Below are positions 40,534-50,173 of a stretch of DNA of 64,000 nucleotides, in pieces. Below the pieces are notes generated by a model. That model was given only the letters and a program-made list of their open reading frames with translations, did not search any database and was not told the origin of the DNA. The position numbers were made by a program, and so were the translations under genes. Source of the DNA: Alphaproteobacteria bacterium (GTDB lineage Bacteria; Pseudomonadota; Alphaproteobacteria; CAAGCB01; CAG-977); contig CAAGCB010000029.1 of the NCBI GenBank assembly GCA_900768185.1, forward strand, positions 62,001-126,000, in the 5' to 3' direction. How positions within the stretch are numbered: position 1 is the stretch's first letter; each line of letters begins with the position of its first letter.

Positions 40534-42090
40534 ATGAAGCTGGAAATTTTAATGGCTCTGGGCGGGCTGTTGTTGTTAATGTGTGTGTTTGCCAACCGTA
40601 TTTCCAGTAAATTGGGGATTCCGTCTTTGCTGGTTTTTCTGGCGGTCGGCATGATTGCGGGATCCGACGGCGCGGGGATTCAATTTTATTCCGCGGAATT
40701 AAGCAATTACATCGGGTCGTTCGCTTTGGCGTTCATTTTGTTTTCGGGCGGACTGGAATCGAACTGGTCGTCTATCAAAAGCGTCTTGGGACGCGGCACT
40801 TTGCTGGCGACGGCGGGGGTGGCTTTGACGGCTCTGTTTATGTTTCTGCTGTCTTATTATGTTTTGGAAATGTCGTTCGCAATCGCTTTGCTGCTCAGCG
40901 TCATTCTGTCGTCGACGGACGCGCCCGCCGTGTTCAATATCCTCAGGACGAACGGGCTTTATCTGAACAATCCGAAATTAAAGTCGGTTCTGGAATACGA
41001 ATCGGGGTCGAACGATCCGATGGCGGTGATTCTGTCCGTCGGGGCGATCGCCTATCTGACGGCGGGGGACGGTTTTTCGGTGTCGAAACTGTCTGTGATG
41101 CTGGTGCTGCAAATGGGGTTGGGAACGTTGCTGGGGTACGGTCTGGGCGTGCTCGCTTTGGCGTTTTTGAAAAAGTTTTCTTTTGTGTATCAAGGACTTT
41201 ACCCCGTTTTCGGCGTCAGTATCGTGTGCTTGATCTTTTCGTTGACGCAGCTGATCGGGGGAAGCGGGTATCTGGCGCTGTATATTGCGGGCATTGTTTT
41301 GGGCAACGCGTCGTATCCCTATAAAAACCCGTTCATTCAGTTTCAATCCGCGCTGTCGTGGGTGATGCAGATTTTGATGTTCCTGACGTTGGGATTGTTT
41401 GTGAACCCCAAGGAATTGGGGGGATTGTTCGGAACGGCTTTAAGCGCGACGGTCTGTCTGATCATGGTGGCGCGCCCGCTGGCGGTGTTCGCTTGTCTGG
41501 CGAAAAGCGACTATACCCGCAGCGAAAAGCTGTTTATCAGCTGGGCGGGGTTGAAAGGCGCCGTGCCGATTATTTTGGCGACGTATCCGTTAATGAACCA
41601 TATCGAAGGCGCGCGGGAACTGTTCAATGTGATTTTCTTTTTGGTTATCGTGTCCGTTTTGCTGCAAGGTCAGACGCTGGCTTCTCTGGCGCGTTTTTTG
41701 AATCTCAGTCACGAAACGCCGACACCCGAGGAATTGCGCGAGATGGGCGAGCCGATCGGCAGACCGTCGGGAGAAGGGGAACCGCGAATCTTCATTTCCG
41801 TCAAATCGACCGTTTCGCGCTTGGTCATGGAAATCATCAGGGTACTGTTCGTTCATGTCGACTGGCGGATTCACGATGAAAGCGCGGAAACGGACATGTC
41901 CGACGGACGCCGTCGCTGGAATCGGATAAAACGCCGCGGATACGCGATGCTGGAACGGATCCACGCCTATTGCGCCGAAACGGATAAAGCCGAAGCCCAA
42001 CGCAAAGCCGACGAGGAAGTCGAACGCAAAAAATCCGACGGCAAGCCGATGTTTGTCCGCTTGCGCCATTTGGATCGCGACCGCAAATAA
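40534..42090 (+). CDS. CPA1-family K+/H+ or Na+/H+ antiporter
   Basis: 518 residues: about 12 membrane helices, then a cytoplasmic tail of about 120 residues. Family motifs are ILFSGGLESNWSSIKSV, LSSTDAPAVFNILR, and VLEYESGSNDPMAVIL with the Asp and Glu of the ion path, and KLFISWAGLKGAVPIILATY. It resembles the NhaP2/CvrA subgroup that exchanges cytoplasmic K+ (or Na+) for protons in pH and osmotic balance. The tail lacks a clear RCK domain. Its promoter has a palindrome. Confidence 0.9.
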   Translation: MKLEILMALGGLLLLMCVFANRISSKLGIPSLLVFLAVGMIAGSDGAGIQFYSAELSNYIGSFALAFILFSGGLESNWSSIKSVLGRGTLLATAGVALTALFMFLLSYYVLEMSFAIALLLSVILSSTDAPAVFNILRTNGLYLNNPKLKSVLEYESGSNDPMAVILSVGAIAYLTAGDGFSVSKLSVMLVLQMGLGTLLGYGLGVLALAFLKKFSFVYQGLYPVFGVSIVCLIFSLTQLIGGSGYLALYIAGIVLGNASYPYKNPFIQFQSALSWVMQILMFLTLGLFVNPKELGGLFGTALSATVCLIMVARPLAVFACLAKSDYTRSEKLFISWAGLKGAVPIILATYPLMNHIEGARELFNVIFFLVIVSVLLQGQTLASLARFLNLSHETPTPEELREMGEPIGRPSGEGEPRIFISVKSTVSRLVMEIIRVLFVHVDWRIHDESAETDMSDGRRRWNRIKRRGYAMLERIHAYCAETDKAEAQRKADEEVERKKSDGKPMFVRLRHLDRDRK

Positions 42091-42168
42091 AAATAAAAGG
42101 GCGGTTCGGGTTGACGCGGCGTTCCGTTCGGCGTAAGAACGGCTTGTCATAATTTTACGGAGCTTGAA

Positions 42169-42990
42169 ATGTCGGAATGCAATCACGATTGCGCGTCCTG
42201 CCATGCGAAATGCGGCGAACGCAGGGAAATTCAAAAGGATGCGCCGAAGCCGTCCTCTAAAATTAAAAAAGTGATCGGAGTCGTCAGCGGCAAAGGCGGC
42301 GTCGGCAAGTCGTCCGTCGCGTCCATGCTGGCGGTGGAGATGAACCGTCGCGGACACAAAACGGCGATTCTGGACGCCGACATCACGGGACCGTCCATAC
42401 CCCGCGCGTTCGGCGTGACGCAAAAGGCTTTCGGCGGTAAAGACGGCATTTTTCCCGCGGAAACGGACGGCGGCATCGAAATCATGTCGATCAATATGCT
42501 GTTGGAACACGACGACGATCCCGTTTTGTGGCGCGGAGCCGTCATCAGTGGAACGGTGCGTCAGTTTTGGACGGACGTTTTATGGGGCGATGTCGATATG
42601 ATGTTCGTCGATATGCCGCCCGGAACGGGGGACGTGCCGCTGACGGTTTTCCAGTCTTTGCCTGTTGACGGCATTATTGTTGTGACTTCGCCGCAGGAAC
42701 TGGTGTCGATGATTGTCGGCAAAGCGGTTAAAATGGCGCAGATGATGAACATTCCCGTGATCGGTCTGGTCGAAAACATGTCGTATTTCAAATGTCCGGA
42801 TTGCGGCGGGGAATTTGAAATTTTCGGCAAATCGCATTTAAAGAAAACGGCGGTTGAATACGGTATCGAACACACGGCTCGTCTGCCGATCGATCCCGCC
42901 GTCGCGGCGTTGTGCGACGCCGGTAAAATCGAAGAAGCCGACACGACGGCAATCGCTTCGATGGTCGACGTTTTGGAAAAAATGATCTGA
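42169..42990 (+). CDS. Mrp/Nbp35-type P-loop ATPase (Fe-S carrier)
   Basis: 273 residues. The N-terminus holds a Cys cluster (CNHDCASCHAKC) typical of Nbp35-like relatives. The ATPase domain has the deviant Walker A GKGGVGKSSVAS, FVDMPPGTGDVPLTV, and VENMSYFKCPDCGGE with the CxxC that holds a bridging [4Fe-4S] cluster in a homodimer. It assembles or transfers Fe-S clusters, fitting an organism with an [FeFe] hydrogenase. It lacks the N-terminal MIP18-like domain of proteobacterial ApbC, so it is the short, anaerobe-type form. Confidence 0.93.
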   Translation: MSECNHDCASCHAKCGERREIQKDAPKPSSKIKKVIGVVSGKGGVGKSSVASMLAVEMNRRGHKTAILDADITGPSIPRAFGVTQKAFGGKDGIFPAETDGGIEIMSINMLLEHDDDPVLWRGAVISGTVRQFWTDVLWGDVDMMFVDMPPGTGDVPLTVFQSLPVDGIIVVTSPQELVSMIVGKAVKMAQMMNIPVIGLVENMSYFKCPDCGGEFEIFGKSHLKKTAVEYGIEHTARLPIDPAVAALCDAGKIEEADTTAIASMVDVLEKMI

Positions 42991-43012
42991 TCGTTTTTCA
43001 ATTCGAAAACAA

Positions 43013-43045
43013 CACAGCCCGTCGAATGGAAATCGGCGGGCTGTC
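43013..43045 (-). terminator. Terminator of pepN
   Basis: ACAGCCCG (43014-43021) pairs with CGGGCTGT (43037-43044). On the minus strand it continues into GTTGTTTTC. It lies between the convergent Mrp and pepN genes. Confidence 0.6.
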
Positions 43046-43063
43046 GCGTTTGTCGAATCTTCG

Positions 43064-45745
43064 TCAATCCGACAGGGATTTCGACACCAGTTCAAAGACG
43101 TTTTTGCTCAGTCCCTTTTTCGCCAGAACTTTTTGCAAAGCGGCTTTCATCATTTCCTGCCGTTTCGCGTCAAACCGTTTCCAGCGCATCATCGGACGCA
43201 CCATGTGGCACGCCATTTGCGGGTTGAATTCGTCAACCTTGATTGCCATTTCGGCGGCAAGAGCGTATCCCGATCCGTCCGCTTTGTGAAATTCCGGCTG
43301 GTTGTAGGCGAAACCGCCCATCAGCGAACGCAGTTTGTTCGGGTTTTTGATGTTGAAAGCGGGGTGTTCCATCAGTTTTCTGACAACCGAAACCGCGTCG
43401 GGGCGGTCGGCGCAGGCGCAGGAAAACAGCCATTTGTTGATGACGCCGTCGTCGTGTTTGTAATGCTGATAGAAATCCTCCATGATTTCGTCGCGCTTCG
43501 GGTCTTTGGAATTGGAACAGATGTTCATCGCCGCCAGTTTATCGGACATGTTGTCGGCGTCGAAATACTGCTTTTGCACCATTTGGTCGATTTCTTCGAT
43601 TTCCAGATTGCCGAGGAACGACAAAGCCATGTTTTTCAGCGACCGTTTCGCCGCGTCCGTCGTTGTGAAGCGGTATGGTTCGCCGCCGGTGTCGTTTTCG
43701 CGGTACACCGTCAGCAGTTCCTGTTTGTAGTGCGTCGCCAGCGTTTTTTTGATTTGAGCGCGCACAACGTGAATCGCGTCGACATCGACGATGTCCATCT
43801 TTTCCGCCATGTAGTTTTCTTGCGGCAGGGTGATCAGACGCGCGATATAGGCGGGATTTTCCGTCTTGTTGGTCAGGTATTCGCCCCACAGCGCAATATA
43901 TTCGGGAGCCAAAGCGGGTTCTTTTTCGCCGTTTTGAAACTCTTTGATCATCTGCAGCATCAGTTTGATCGCGTATTGCTGCGACGCGTCCCAGCGGTTG
44001 AACAGGTCTGAATCGAACCGCGCCTGATGAATCCGCTGTTCGTCGGTGTAATTCATCTGAAAATTGATCGGTGCGGTAAAGTCGCGGTTGGCGGACAGGA
44101 CGGGGGCTTCGGCGACATCAACGAACGTGAACGTCTGTTCGGGTTCGCGCAAAACGATGATGCGCGACGTTCCCGCCGCTTTTTCCTCGCCCTCCGACCG
44201 CAAAGGCATGTCCTTGCCGTCCGCGCCGATCAAGCCGATTCCCAGCGGAATCACGAACGGCAGTTTTTCGGGCTGGTTCGGCGTGGGCTTTGTTTCCTGT
44301 TTCAGCGTCAGGACGTATTTTTTCGCCGCCGCGTCATAGGTCGCGGACGCCGTTACGGTCGGCGTTCCCGCCTGCGAATACCAGCGTTTGAACTGCGTCA
44401 GATCGGCGTGGTTGGCGTCTTCCTGACATTTGGCGAAATCGTCGATCGTCACCGCCTGTCCGTCGTGGCGCGTAAAGTACAGCGCGCAGCCTTTCAGGAA
44501 ATTTTCCTTGCCGAACAGCTTTTCGTACATGCGAATGACCTCCGCGCCCTTGTCGTAGACGGTCGCGGTGTAGTAGTTGTTGATTTCCAGATAGGCTTCG
44601 GGACGAACCGGATGCGCCAAGGGACCGGCGTCTTCGGGGAACTGGCGGGTGCGCAGATCAAACACGTCGTTGATGCGGTTCAGGGAACGGTTGTGCATGT
44701 CGCGCGAAAATTCCTGATCGCGATAGACGGTGAAGCCTTCTTTTAAAGACAGGTTGAACCAGTCGCGCGCGGTCACGCGGTCGCCCGACCAGTTGTGGAA
44801 ATATTCGTGGGCGATGACGCCTTCGACATGGGCGAAATCGATGTCCGTGCCGACGTCTTTGTTCACCAGCGCGCAGGACGTGTTAAAGATGTTCAGCCCC
44901 TTGTTTTCCATCGCGCCCATGTTGAAATAGGACACGGCGACGATGTTGAACAGATCGAGGTCGTATTCCAGTCCGAACACGTCTTCGTCCCATTTCATCG
45001 CGCGCTTTAACGATTCCAACGCGAAAGACGCCTGATTTTCATAACCGTGTTCGACGTAAATGCCCAGCTTGACGTCGCGTCCCGATTTCGTTTTATAGGT
45101 GTCGTGCAGGGACGCCAGATCTCCGCCGACAACGGCGAACAGATAGCTCGGTTTTTTAAAAGGATCGCGCCAGACGACCTTGTGGCGTCCGTCGGGCAGA
45201 TCCGCCGTTTCGATCGGATTTCCGTTCGACAGCAGAACGGGGTATTTTTTCTTGTCCGCGATCAGGGTCGTGGTGAAGCTGCTCATCACGTCGGGGTGGT
45301 CGGGATAATAGGTGATGCAGCGGAAACCTTCGGGTTCGTTCTGTGTGCAGAGCGTGCCGTTGGAATAGTACAACCCTTCCAGCCATGTGTTGGCTTTGGG
45401 GTGGATTTCCGTGCCGATTCGCAACGTGAATTTTTCGGGAGGATTGAAAATAATCAGCGATTTGGGCGTGACTTCGTATTCGTCGGGGGCAAGGTCGCGT
45501 CCGTCCATTTCAATATATTTGAACGTCAGACGGTTGCCGTCCAGAACCAACGGGCGCACCCCCGTCGAACGGTCGTAATCGCTGACGACGCGCAGGGTCG
45601 AATCCACTTGCGTGTCGTCTTCGTCCAGATCGAAAATCAAATCGATCGAATCGATTTTAAAATCGGGTTTTTTGTAATCTTTCAGATATTTCATCTGCGG
45701 CTTTTGCGCCGTGCCGTTTTCAAACATGCGTATCCTCTTTGCCAA
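43064..45745 (-). CDS. pepN: Aminopeptidase N
   Basis: 893 residues, close to the standard alphaproteobacterial PepN. It carries the exopeptidase motif GAMEN (YFNMGAMENKGLNIF) and zinc motif HEYFH (His313, Glu314, His317) followed by NWSGDRVTARDWFNLSLKEG, with the third ligand in SLKEG. This M1 enzyme removes N-terminal residues from peptides in the cytoplasm and supports amino-acid recycling. The ATG lies in a short intergenic region with no other feature. Confidence 0.96.
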   Translation of the reverse strand: MAKRIRMFENGTAQKPQMKYLKDYKKPDFKIDSIDLIFDLDEDDTQVDSTLRVVSDYDRSTGVRPLVLDGNRLTFKYIEMDGRDLAPDEYEVTPKSLIIFNPPEKFTLRIGTEIHPKANTWLEGLYYSNGTLCTQNEPEGFRCITYYPDHPDVMSSFTTTLIADKKKYPVLLSNGNPIETADLPDGRHKVVWRDPFKKPSYLFAVVGGDLASLHDTYKTKSGRDVKLGIYVEHGYENQASFALESLKRAMKWDEDVFGLEYDLDLFNIVAVSYFNMGAMENKGLNIFNTSCALVNKDVGTDIDFAHVEGVIAHEYFHNWSGDRVTARDWFNLSLKEGFTVYRDQEFSRDMHNRSLNRINDVFDLRTRQFPEDAGPLAHPVRPEAYLEINNYYTATVYDKGAEVIRMYEKLFGKENFLKGCALYFTRHDGQAVTIDDFAKCQEDANHADLTQFKRWYSQAGTPTVTASATYDAAAKKYVLTLKQETKPTPNQPEKLPFVIPLGIGLIGADGKDMPLRSEGEEKAAGTSRIIVLREPEQTFTFVDVAEAPVLSANRDFTAPINFQMNYTDEQRIHQARFDSDLFNRWDASQQYAIKLMLQMIKEFQNGEKEPALAPEYIALWGEYLTNKTENPAYIARLITLPQENYMAEKMDIVDVDAIHVVRAQIKKTLATHYKQELLTVYRENDTGGEPYRFTTTDAAKRSLKNMALSFLGNLEIEEIDQMVQKQYFDADNMSDKLAAMNICSNSKDPKRDEIMEDFYQHYKHDDGVINKWLFSCACADRPDAVSVVRKLMEHPAFNIKNPNKLRSLMGGFAYNQPEFHKADGSGYALAAEMAIKVDEFNPQMACHMVRPMMRWKRFDAKRQEMMKAALQKVLAKKGLSKNVFELVSKSLSD

Positions 45746-45800
45746 GTTTTTTTCTTAATTACTTAGCCTATTTTCCGGTTAAATCAAGGGAAATAAAAGT

Positions 45801-46430
45801 TTATTTCAAGCGCACCGTTCGGCTGACGTAAGGTTCCGCGCCGTATCGGTTGTTTCCGAAGCTGCCCTTTGCCAGACACAGATACAGGCAGAACAGCGCC
45901 GACAGGCACAAAAGCGCGATGAACGCCCAAACGCCGGCGGCGGGCACGCCCTTTAACACGCCCGAATAGACCAGCGTCAGAAACAGCGTCTGGCATAGCG
46001 TGAACACCAGCCAAAAGGCGGAACCGTCGGAATCGTGGAAACGCTTGATCAAAACGGCGCAAAAAACGTAAAACGACAAAACGCCGCCCGTAATCGACAG
46101 CGTCGCCGATCCCGCCAGCGTCGCGCACAAGACGGGCAGGGGCAGAATCAACGCCGCCGAAGCCAGAAAAATGATCAGCTGATCGCGCGATATCCGTCCG
46201 CGCGGGGAAAACAAAAACCAGAACAGCCAGTCAAGCTTGGCTTTAATCGGGGTGGACAATATGTACACGTCGACGCACGCGTCGTTTTCGATTTCGAAAT
46301 CGACCAGCGCGCCTTCCAGCGGAACGCCCGCGCGGCAAGCCGACATGGCGAACGCGCGTCGCGTGCCGTCGTCCCCGCGAATCAATCCCGAATCCGATTT
46401 CAAATCCACGTTTAAAACAATGCCCCGCAT
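45801..46430 (-). CDS. Cold-shock-like domain fused to DUF805 membrane domain
   Basis: 209 residues. ATG at 46430 is preferred (GGGGGA upstream) over an extension to 46571. Residues 1-55 (GIVLNVDLKSDSGLIRGDDG and a later VDFEIENDACVDVYI) follow the pattern of a cold-shock/OB domain. The rest is DUF805: GRISRDQLIIFLA, KRFHDSDGSAFWLV and GNNRYG, with four membrane helices. The fusion would place an OB fold at the inner face of the membrane. The function is unknown. Divergent from mutY. Confidence 0.8.
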   Translation of the reverse strand: MRGIVLNVDLKSDSGLIRGDDGTRRAFAMSACRAGVPLEGALVDFEIENDACVDVYILSTPIKAKLDWLFWFLFSPRGRISRDQLIIFLASAALILPLPVLCATLAGSATLSITGGVLSFYVFCAVLIKRFHDSDGSAFWLVFTLCQTLFLTLVYSGVLKGVPAAGVWAFIALLCLSALFCLYLCLAKGSFGNNRYGAEPYVSRTVRLK

Positions 46431-46504
46431 GGTGTCCCCCGTAAAATAAAGTTGCTTTTTTCGTCGGATATGCCTTAGCTTTCTTTGAAAAGGCGATTTA
46501 ATCA

Positions 46505-47509
46505 ATGACTCTAACCGAAAAACTTGCAAAATGGTATGAAAAAAACGGACGCGATTTGCCGTGGCGCGCAAAAGGCGGCGCCCACCCCGATCCTTATGCC
46601 GTCTGGGTATCCGAAATCATGCTGCAACAAACGACGGTGAAAACCGTTCTGCCGTATTTCGACCGCTTTATGAAGCGTTTTCCGACCGTGCGGGATTTGG
46701 CGGCGGCGGAAACGGACGAGGTGTTGCTGTACTGGCAGGGGCTGGGATACTACACGCGCGCCCGCAAGCTGCACGAATGCGCCAAGGCGGTCGTTGAACA
46801 TCATAACGGCAGGTTTCCCGCGGATCGCGGCGAATTAAAACGTCTGCCGGGAATCGGGGCGTACACGTCCGCGGCGATTGCGTCGTTCGGATTCAATCAG
46901 TCCGAAGCTGTCGTCGACGGCAATGTCGTTCGCGTGCTGACCCGATTGAACGGGTGGACGGATCCCGTTTCGCAAATCGCGGATAAAATCGAATCGTTCG
47001 CCGTCGATCTGACCCGCGCGTCCCGATGCCCCGCCGATCACGCTTCGGCGATGATGGATCTGGGGGCGACGGTTTGCGCGCCGCGCACGCCCTTGTGCGC
47101 TTTTTGCCCGTGGCGCGGCGATTGTCGGGCGTTCAAAGACGGCTCGGTCGACCGGATTCCGAATATCGCAAAGCTGAAAAAATCCGTTAAAAAAGGTTAT
47201 GTGTTCTGGATCGAAAACGACGCTGACGAAGTTTTTATCCGCAAACGCGCGGAAAAGGGGTTGTTGTCGGGGCTGACGGAATTTCCGTGGAATACGGACG
47301 AAAGCCTGCCGTTTCCGGCGGATTGGGTCGTGACGGACAAAACGGTCAAACATGTTTTTACGCATTTCGACCTGACGTTGACGATCGTCCGGACACGGGC
47401 GCGCGCCGTTCCCGATTCCGACGGCTTTTTCGTTTCGCCGTCGCGGTTCGGGGACTATCCGTTTTCGACGCTGATGAAAAAAGTTATCGCCAAAGCAAAA
47501 AAAATCTGA
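46505..47509 (+). CDS. mutY: A/G-specific adenine DNA glycosylase
   Basis: 334 residues. It removes adenine mispaired with 8-oxoguanine. The HhH-GPD domain has LPWRAKGGAHPDPYAVWVSE, LQQTTVKTVLPYF, LPGIGAYTSAAIASFGF with a following Asp in AVVDGNVVRV, and the [4Fe-4S] loop CAPRTPLCAFCPWRGDC. A C-terminal NUDIX-like domain recognises the oxidised base (FTHFDLTLTIV). Its ATG follows the AT-rich divergent promoter region directly. Confidence 0.96.
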   Translation: MTLTEKLAKWYEKNGRDLPWRAKGGAHPDPYAVWVSEIMLQQTTVKTVLPYFDRFMKRFPTVRDLAAAETDEVLLYWQGLGYYTRARKLHECAKAVVEHHNGRFPADRGELKRLPGIGAYTSAAIASFGFNQSEAVVDGNVVRVLTRLNGWTDPVSQIADKIESFAVDLTRASRCPADHASAMMDLGATVCAPRTPLCAFCPWRGDCRAFKDGSVDRIPNIAKLKKSVKKGYVFWIENDADEVFIRKRAEKGLLSGLTEFPWNTDESLPFPADWVVTDKTVKHVFTHFDLTLTIVRTRARAVPDSDGFFVSPSRFGDYPFSTLMKKVIAKAKKI

Positions 47510-47528
47510 TGCTTGTAAAAAAAAAAGT

Positions 47529-47557
47529 TTGACGAGTCAATCTTTTTGGGGTATTCA
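47529..47557 (+). promoter_or_regulatory. Promoter of the orphan gene at 47589
   Basis: TTGACG (47529-47534), 17 bases, TATTCA (47552-47557); a second possible -10 (TATAAA) lies just downstream. It begins 19 bases after the mutY stop, so the next gene is independently expressed. Confidence 0.55.
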
Positions 47558-47588
47558 TATTTTATAAAGTTTGAAAAGGCAAACAATT

Positions 47589-48227
47589 ATGTCTGATAAA
47601 TACGACTCTGTAGAAAGCGCGATAAAATTCATTGAAAACGCGTATGACCGCGGCGGGCGGTATCTGGTGGACGGGCGTCCGAGATACACCGCGCACGCCG
47701 TCAGAATGGAAGACGAAACGGGATTGACGGGCATCGCCGGACGCTACAAATTCGTCGGGGGAAAAGAGGCGGCTTTCGCCGAATACGACTATCGCAAACG
47801 GTTTTTGAAATATTCGACCGCCGCCGGCTTTATGAAGTCGGACGATCCGATCGCCAGACAGGCGGGGGAAACGTTCAAATCCGAAATGCCCGCCGCGCTG
47901 GACGAAATGAACCGCGAAATCGGCGAACTGGCGAAATTGAATCCCGAATTGAAGAATTTGAATTACAATAAAAATCACGTTGTGGAAACGTACCGCGCGC
48001 TGATCGGCATCACGTCGCAGTACAATGTCGACGACATTAACGCCTATCTGCACAATTACCGCACGGGAAAAAAGAACTTTGACGTTTTGAACCGCGCCGA
48101 AAAAATCAGCAAGGCGACCGGAATCCGTTTCGGCTGGCAACCTGCGGCAAAAACGATGGACAAAATCGAACGGCAACTGGCGGCGCGTCAAATCGCGATG
48201 ACGAAACGCGCCGAAGTTTCCAGATAA
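47589..48227 (+). CDS. Hypothetical protein, accessory-like
   Basis: 212 residues from ATG at 47589 (AAGG upstream); a TTG 18 bases earlier is possible. The protein is soluble and rich in Tyr, Lys and Arg with no membrane segment. It contains an N-terminal segment with YLVDGRPRYTAHAVRMEDET, a helical middle (EMPAALDEMNREIGELAKLN) and a basic C-terminus ending AEVSR. The family is not recognised. It has its own strong promoter and terminator, as have the RelA/SpoT-like and HAD genes, which is typical of accessory genes or effectors. Confidence 0.75.
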   Translation: MSDKYDSVESAIKFIENAYDRGGRYLVDGRPRYTAHAVRMEDETGLTGIAGRYKFVGGKEAAFAEYDYRKRFLKYSTAAGFMKSDDPIARQAGETFKSEMPAALDEMNREIGELAKLNPELKNLNYNKNHVVETYRALIGITSQYNVDDINAYLHNYRTGKKNFDVLNRAEKISKATGIRFGWQPAAKTMDKIERQLAARQIAMTKRAEVSR

Positions 48228-48264
48228 AACGGCATTTAACTTCCTCCAAGAAGTATGACGAAGA

Positions 48265-48300
48265 AAAGACCGGAGGCGACGCTTTCCGGTCTTTTCTTTA
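48265..48300 (+). terminator. Terminator of the orphan gene
   Basis: AAAGACCGGA (48265-48274) pairs with TCCGGTCTTT (48285-48294) and is followed by TCTTTATTTTTT. Confidence 0.85.
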
Positions 48301-48312
48301 TTTTTTCGGAAT

Positions 48313-50145
48313 TTATCTGCCCGCGGATTTCGCCTGTTTCAGCAAAACGGGGGACGTTTTCGTCCTGTCCATGCCCAACGTTCCGGTCAGGAGCTCCAGC
48401 TTGTCGACGTAACCTTTCATCATGCCCAGTCCCTGTTTCCAAAAATCGGGTTTGGACGTGTCCAGTCCGAACGGTTCCAACAGCTTGGAATAATGCTCGG
48501 TCGAACCCTTTGACAGCATTTCCTTGTATTTTTTCGGGAAATCCTTGACTGCGCCGTCTTCGTACGTTTTGTACAGCGACGCCGTCAGACATTCGCCGAA
48601 CGCGTAGCCGTACACATAAAACGGCGTGCGCAGCAAATGCGGCACGTCAGCCCACGACGACGACGTGCGATCGTCGTTTTCGACGGCGGGTCCCAGCATG
48701 GCGCGCTGCGTTTTCGTCCAAATGCCGTTTAAATCCCGCGCGTCAACCTTTCCCAGTTTTCGCACGGCGTCGTGAACGTCCGTTTCGTAATGATGCAGGG
48801 CGACTTGCCGGAACGTCGTCAGCATGACGCGCGTCATCTTGTCGGACAGCAGGGCGAAACGCCGTTTCGGGTCGGTTTCGTTCTTCAGCATTTGGTTGAA
48901 CGCCAGCGTTTCGCCGAAAATCGACGCGGTTTCTTCCATCGTGACGGGCATGTTCATTCCCAGAGAACCGTTTTTCTTCGCCAGTTCGTAATGAATGCCG
49001 TGTCCCAGTTCGTGCGCCAAAGCCAGAACGTCGTTCGTCGTACCGTTGAAATTCATTTTAATGCAGGCTTTGCCGTTCGCGACGGGTTGAGCGTATTCTC
49101 CGCCTTCTTTTCCCGCGCGGGGTTCGGCGTCGATGCGCTTTTCGTCAAAGAACGCCTGCGCGATGTCCCCCATTTCGGAATCGAAGCCGCGATAGGCGGA
49201 CAGGACGATGTCTTTCGCTTCGTCAAAAGTGTAGCGGCGCGGTTCGACGCCGGCGACGGGCGCGTTTCTGTCCCAGTATCCGATTTTACCGCGTCCCAGC
49301 CATTTGGCTTTCAGCGCGTAGAAACGGTGCGCGACGTCGGGGGCGGAATCGTCGACGGACGAAACCAACGCGTCGACGACGCCGTTTTCGACGCCGTTTG
49401 ATCTGTTGCGTTCCTCGACGGGGGATTTGAAACCGGACAGATCGTCGGAAACCTGCTTCGCGCGCGCGACGGTCGTTACGATTTTCGCGAAAACGTCGCC
49501 GCGGCTTTTATATCCGTCGTTCAGCGCCAGTCCCGCTTTCAGTCTGTCGCCGGCGTCGGCGGAATAGGACAGCGCGTACAGCGTGTCCGCCGTGACCCTT
49601 TCGCCGTTCAGTTCAAAGCCGATGCCGCCGCACGTTTTGTCGTACAGGCGCAAAGCCCGCCGCGCGTCGCCGTCCGCGCGATCCAGTTTTTTCGCCTGTG
49701 CGGCGGTCGGGGTCGGGCGTTTTTGCGCGCGCGCCCGTTCAATCCAAAAAGCGAAACGGCGGGCTTGCGGCGTCGTTGTCAGGCGGGACAGCTTTTCTTC
49801 GGGCATGTCGGCGATTTCGGATTCGAAAAATCCGATTTTGTCATAGATTTTTTGGGTCTTTTCGGTTGTCTTTTCGTAAAAGGCGGCGACATCGTCCGAA
49901 TCCGTCGCGACGGAATAGCGCATGTAGGCGAACGCGTCGACCTTTTCGACGTCGGCGTTCAATCGGTCGTAATCAATCAGCATTTTTCCGAAATCGGCGG
50001 GCGTCATGTTCGCGATCCCGCCGCGTCCGCGCCGTTCGAAACGCTTCGCCCGCAATTCAGCCGCCGCCAAATCCGCGTCGATCGCCGGATCGTCGATCGA
50101 TTTGTACAAAAAACTCAGATCCCAACGGGGAGGCGTCGCCGACAT
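48313..50145 (-). CDS. pepF: Oligoendopeptidase F, M3 family
   Basis: 610 residues. The zinc motif HELGH (His378, Glu379, His382) sits in ALAHELGHGIHYELAKKNGS, followed by MPVTMEETASIFGETLAFN with the third ligand. It hydrolyses oligopeptides of roughly 7-17 residues in the cytoplasm. The N-terminal half has the usual all-helical architecture, starting WDLSFLYKSIDDPAIDADL. AAGGG precedes the ATG. It is convergent with the orphan gene and directly downstream of motB on the same strand. Confidence 0.94.
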   Translation of the reverse strand: MSATPPRWDLSFLYKSIDDPAIDADLAAAELRAKRFERRGRGGIANMTPADFGKMLIDYDRLNADVEKVDAFAYMRYSVATDSDDVAAFYEKTTEKTQKIYDKIGFFESEIADMPEEKLSRLTTTPQARRFAFWIERARAQKRPTPTAAQAKKLDRADGDARRALRLYDKTCGGIGFELNGERVTADTLYALSYSADAGDRLKAGLALNDGYKSRGDVFAKIVTTVARAKQVSDDLSGFKSPVEERNRSNGVENGVVDALVSSVDDSAPDVAHRFYALKAKWLGRGKIGYWDRNAPVAGVEPRRYTFDEAKDIVLSAYRGFDSEMGDIAQAFFDEKRIDAEPRAGKEGGEYAQPVANGKACIKMNFNGTTNDVLALAHELGHGIHYELAKKNGSLGMNMPVTMEETASIFGETLAFNQMLKNETDPKRRFALLSDKMTRVMLTTFRQVALHHYETDVHDAVRKLGKVDARDLNGIWTKTQRAMLGPAVENDDRTSSSWADVPHLLRTPFYVYGYAFGECLTASLYKTYEDGAVKDFPKKYKEMLSKGSTEHYSKLLEPFGLDTSKPDFWKQGLGMMKGYVDKLELLTGTLGMDRTKTSPVLLKQAKSAGR

Positions 50146-50173
50146 TCAAATCCCTTTCGGTAAAAGAAACGGG

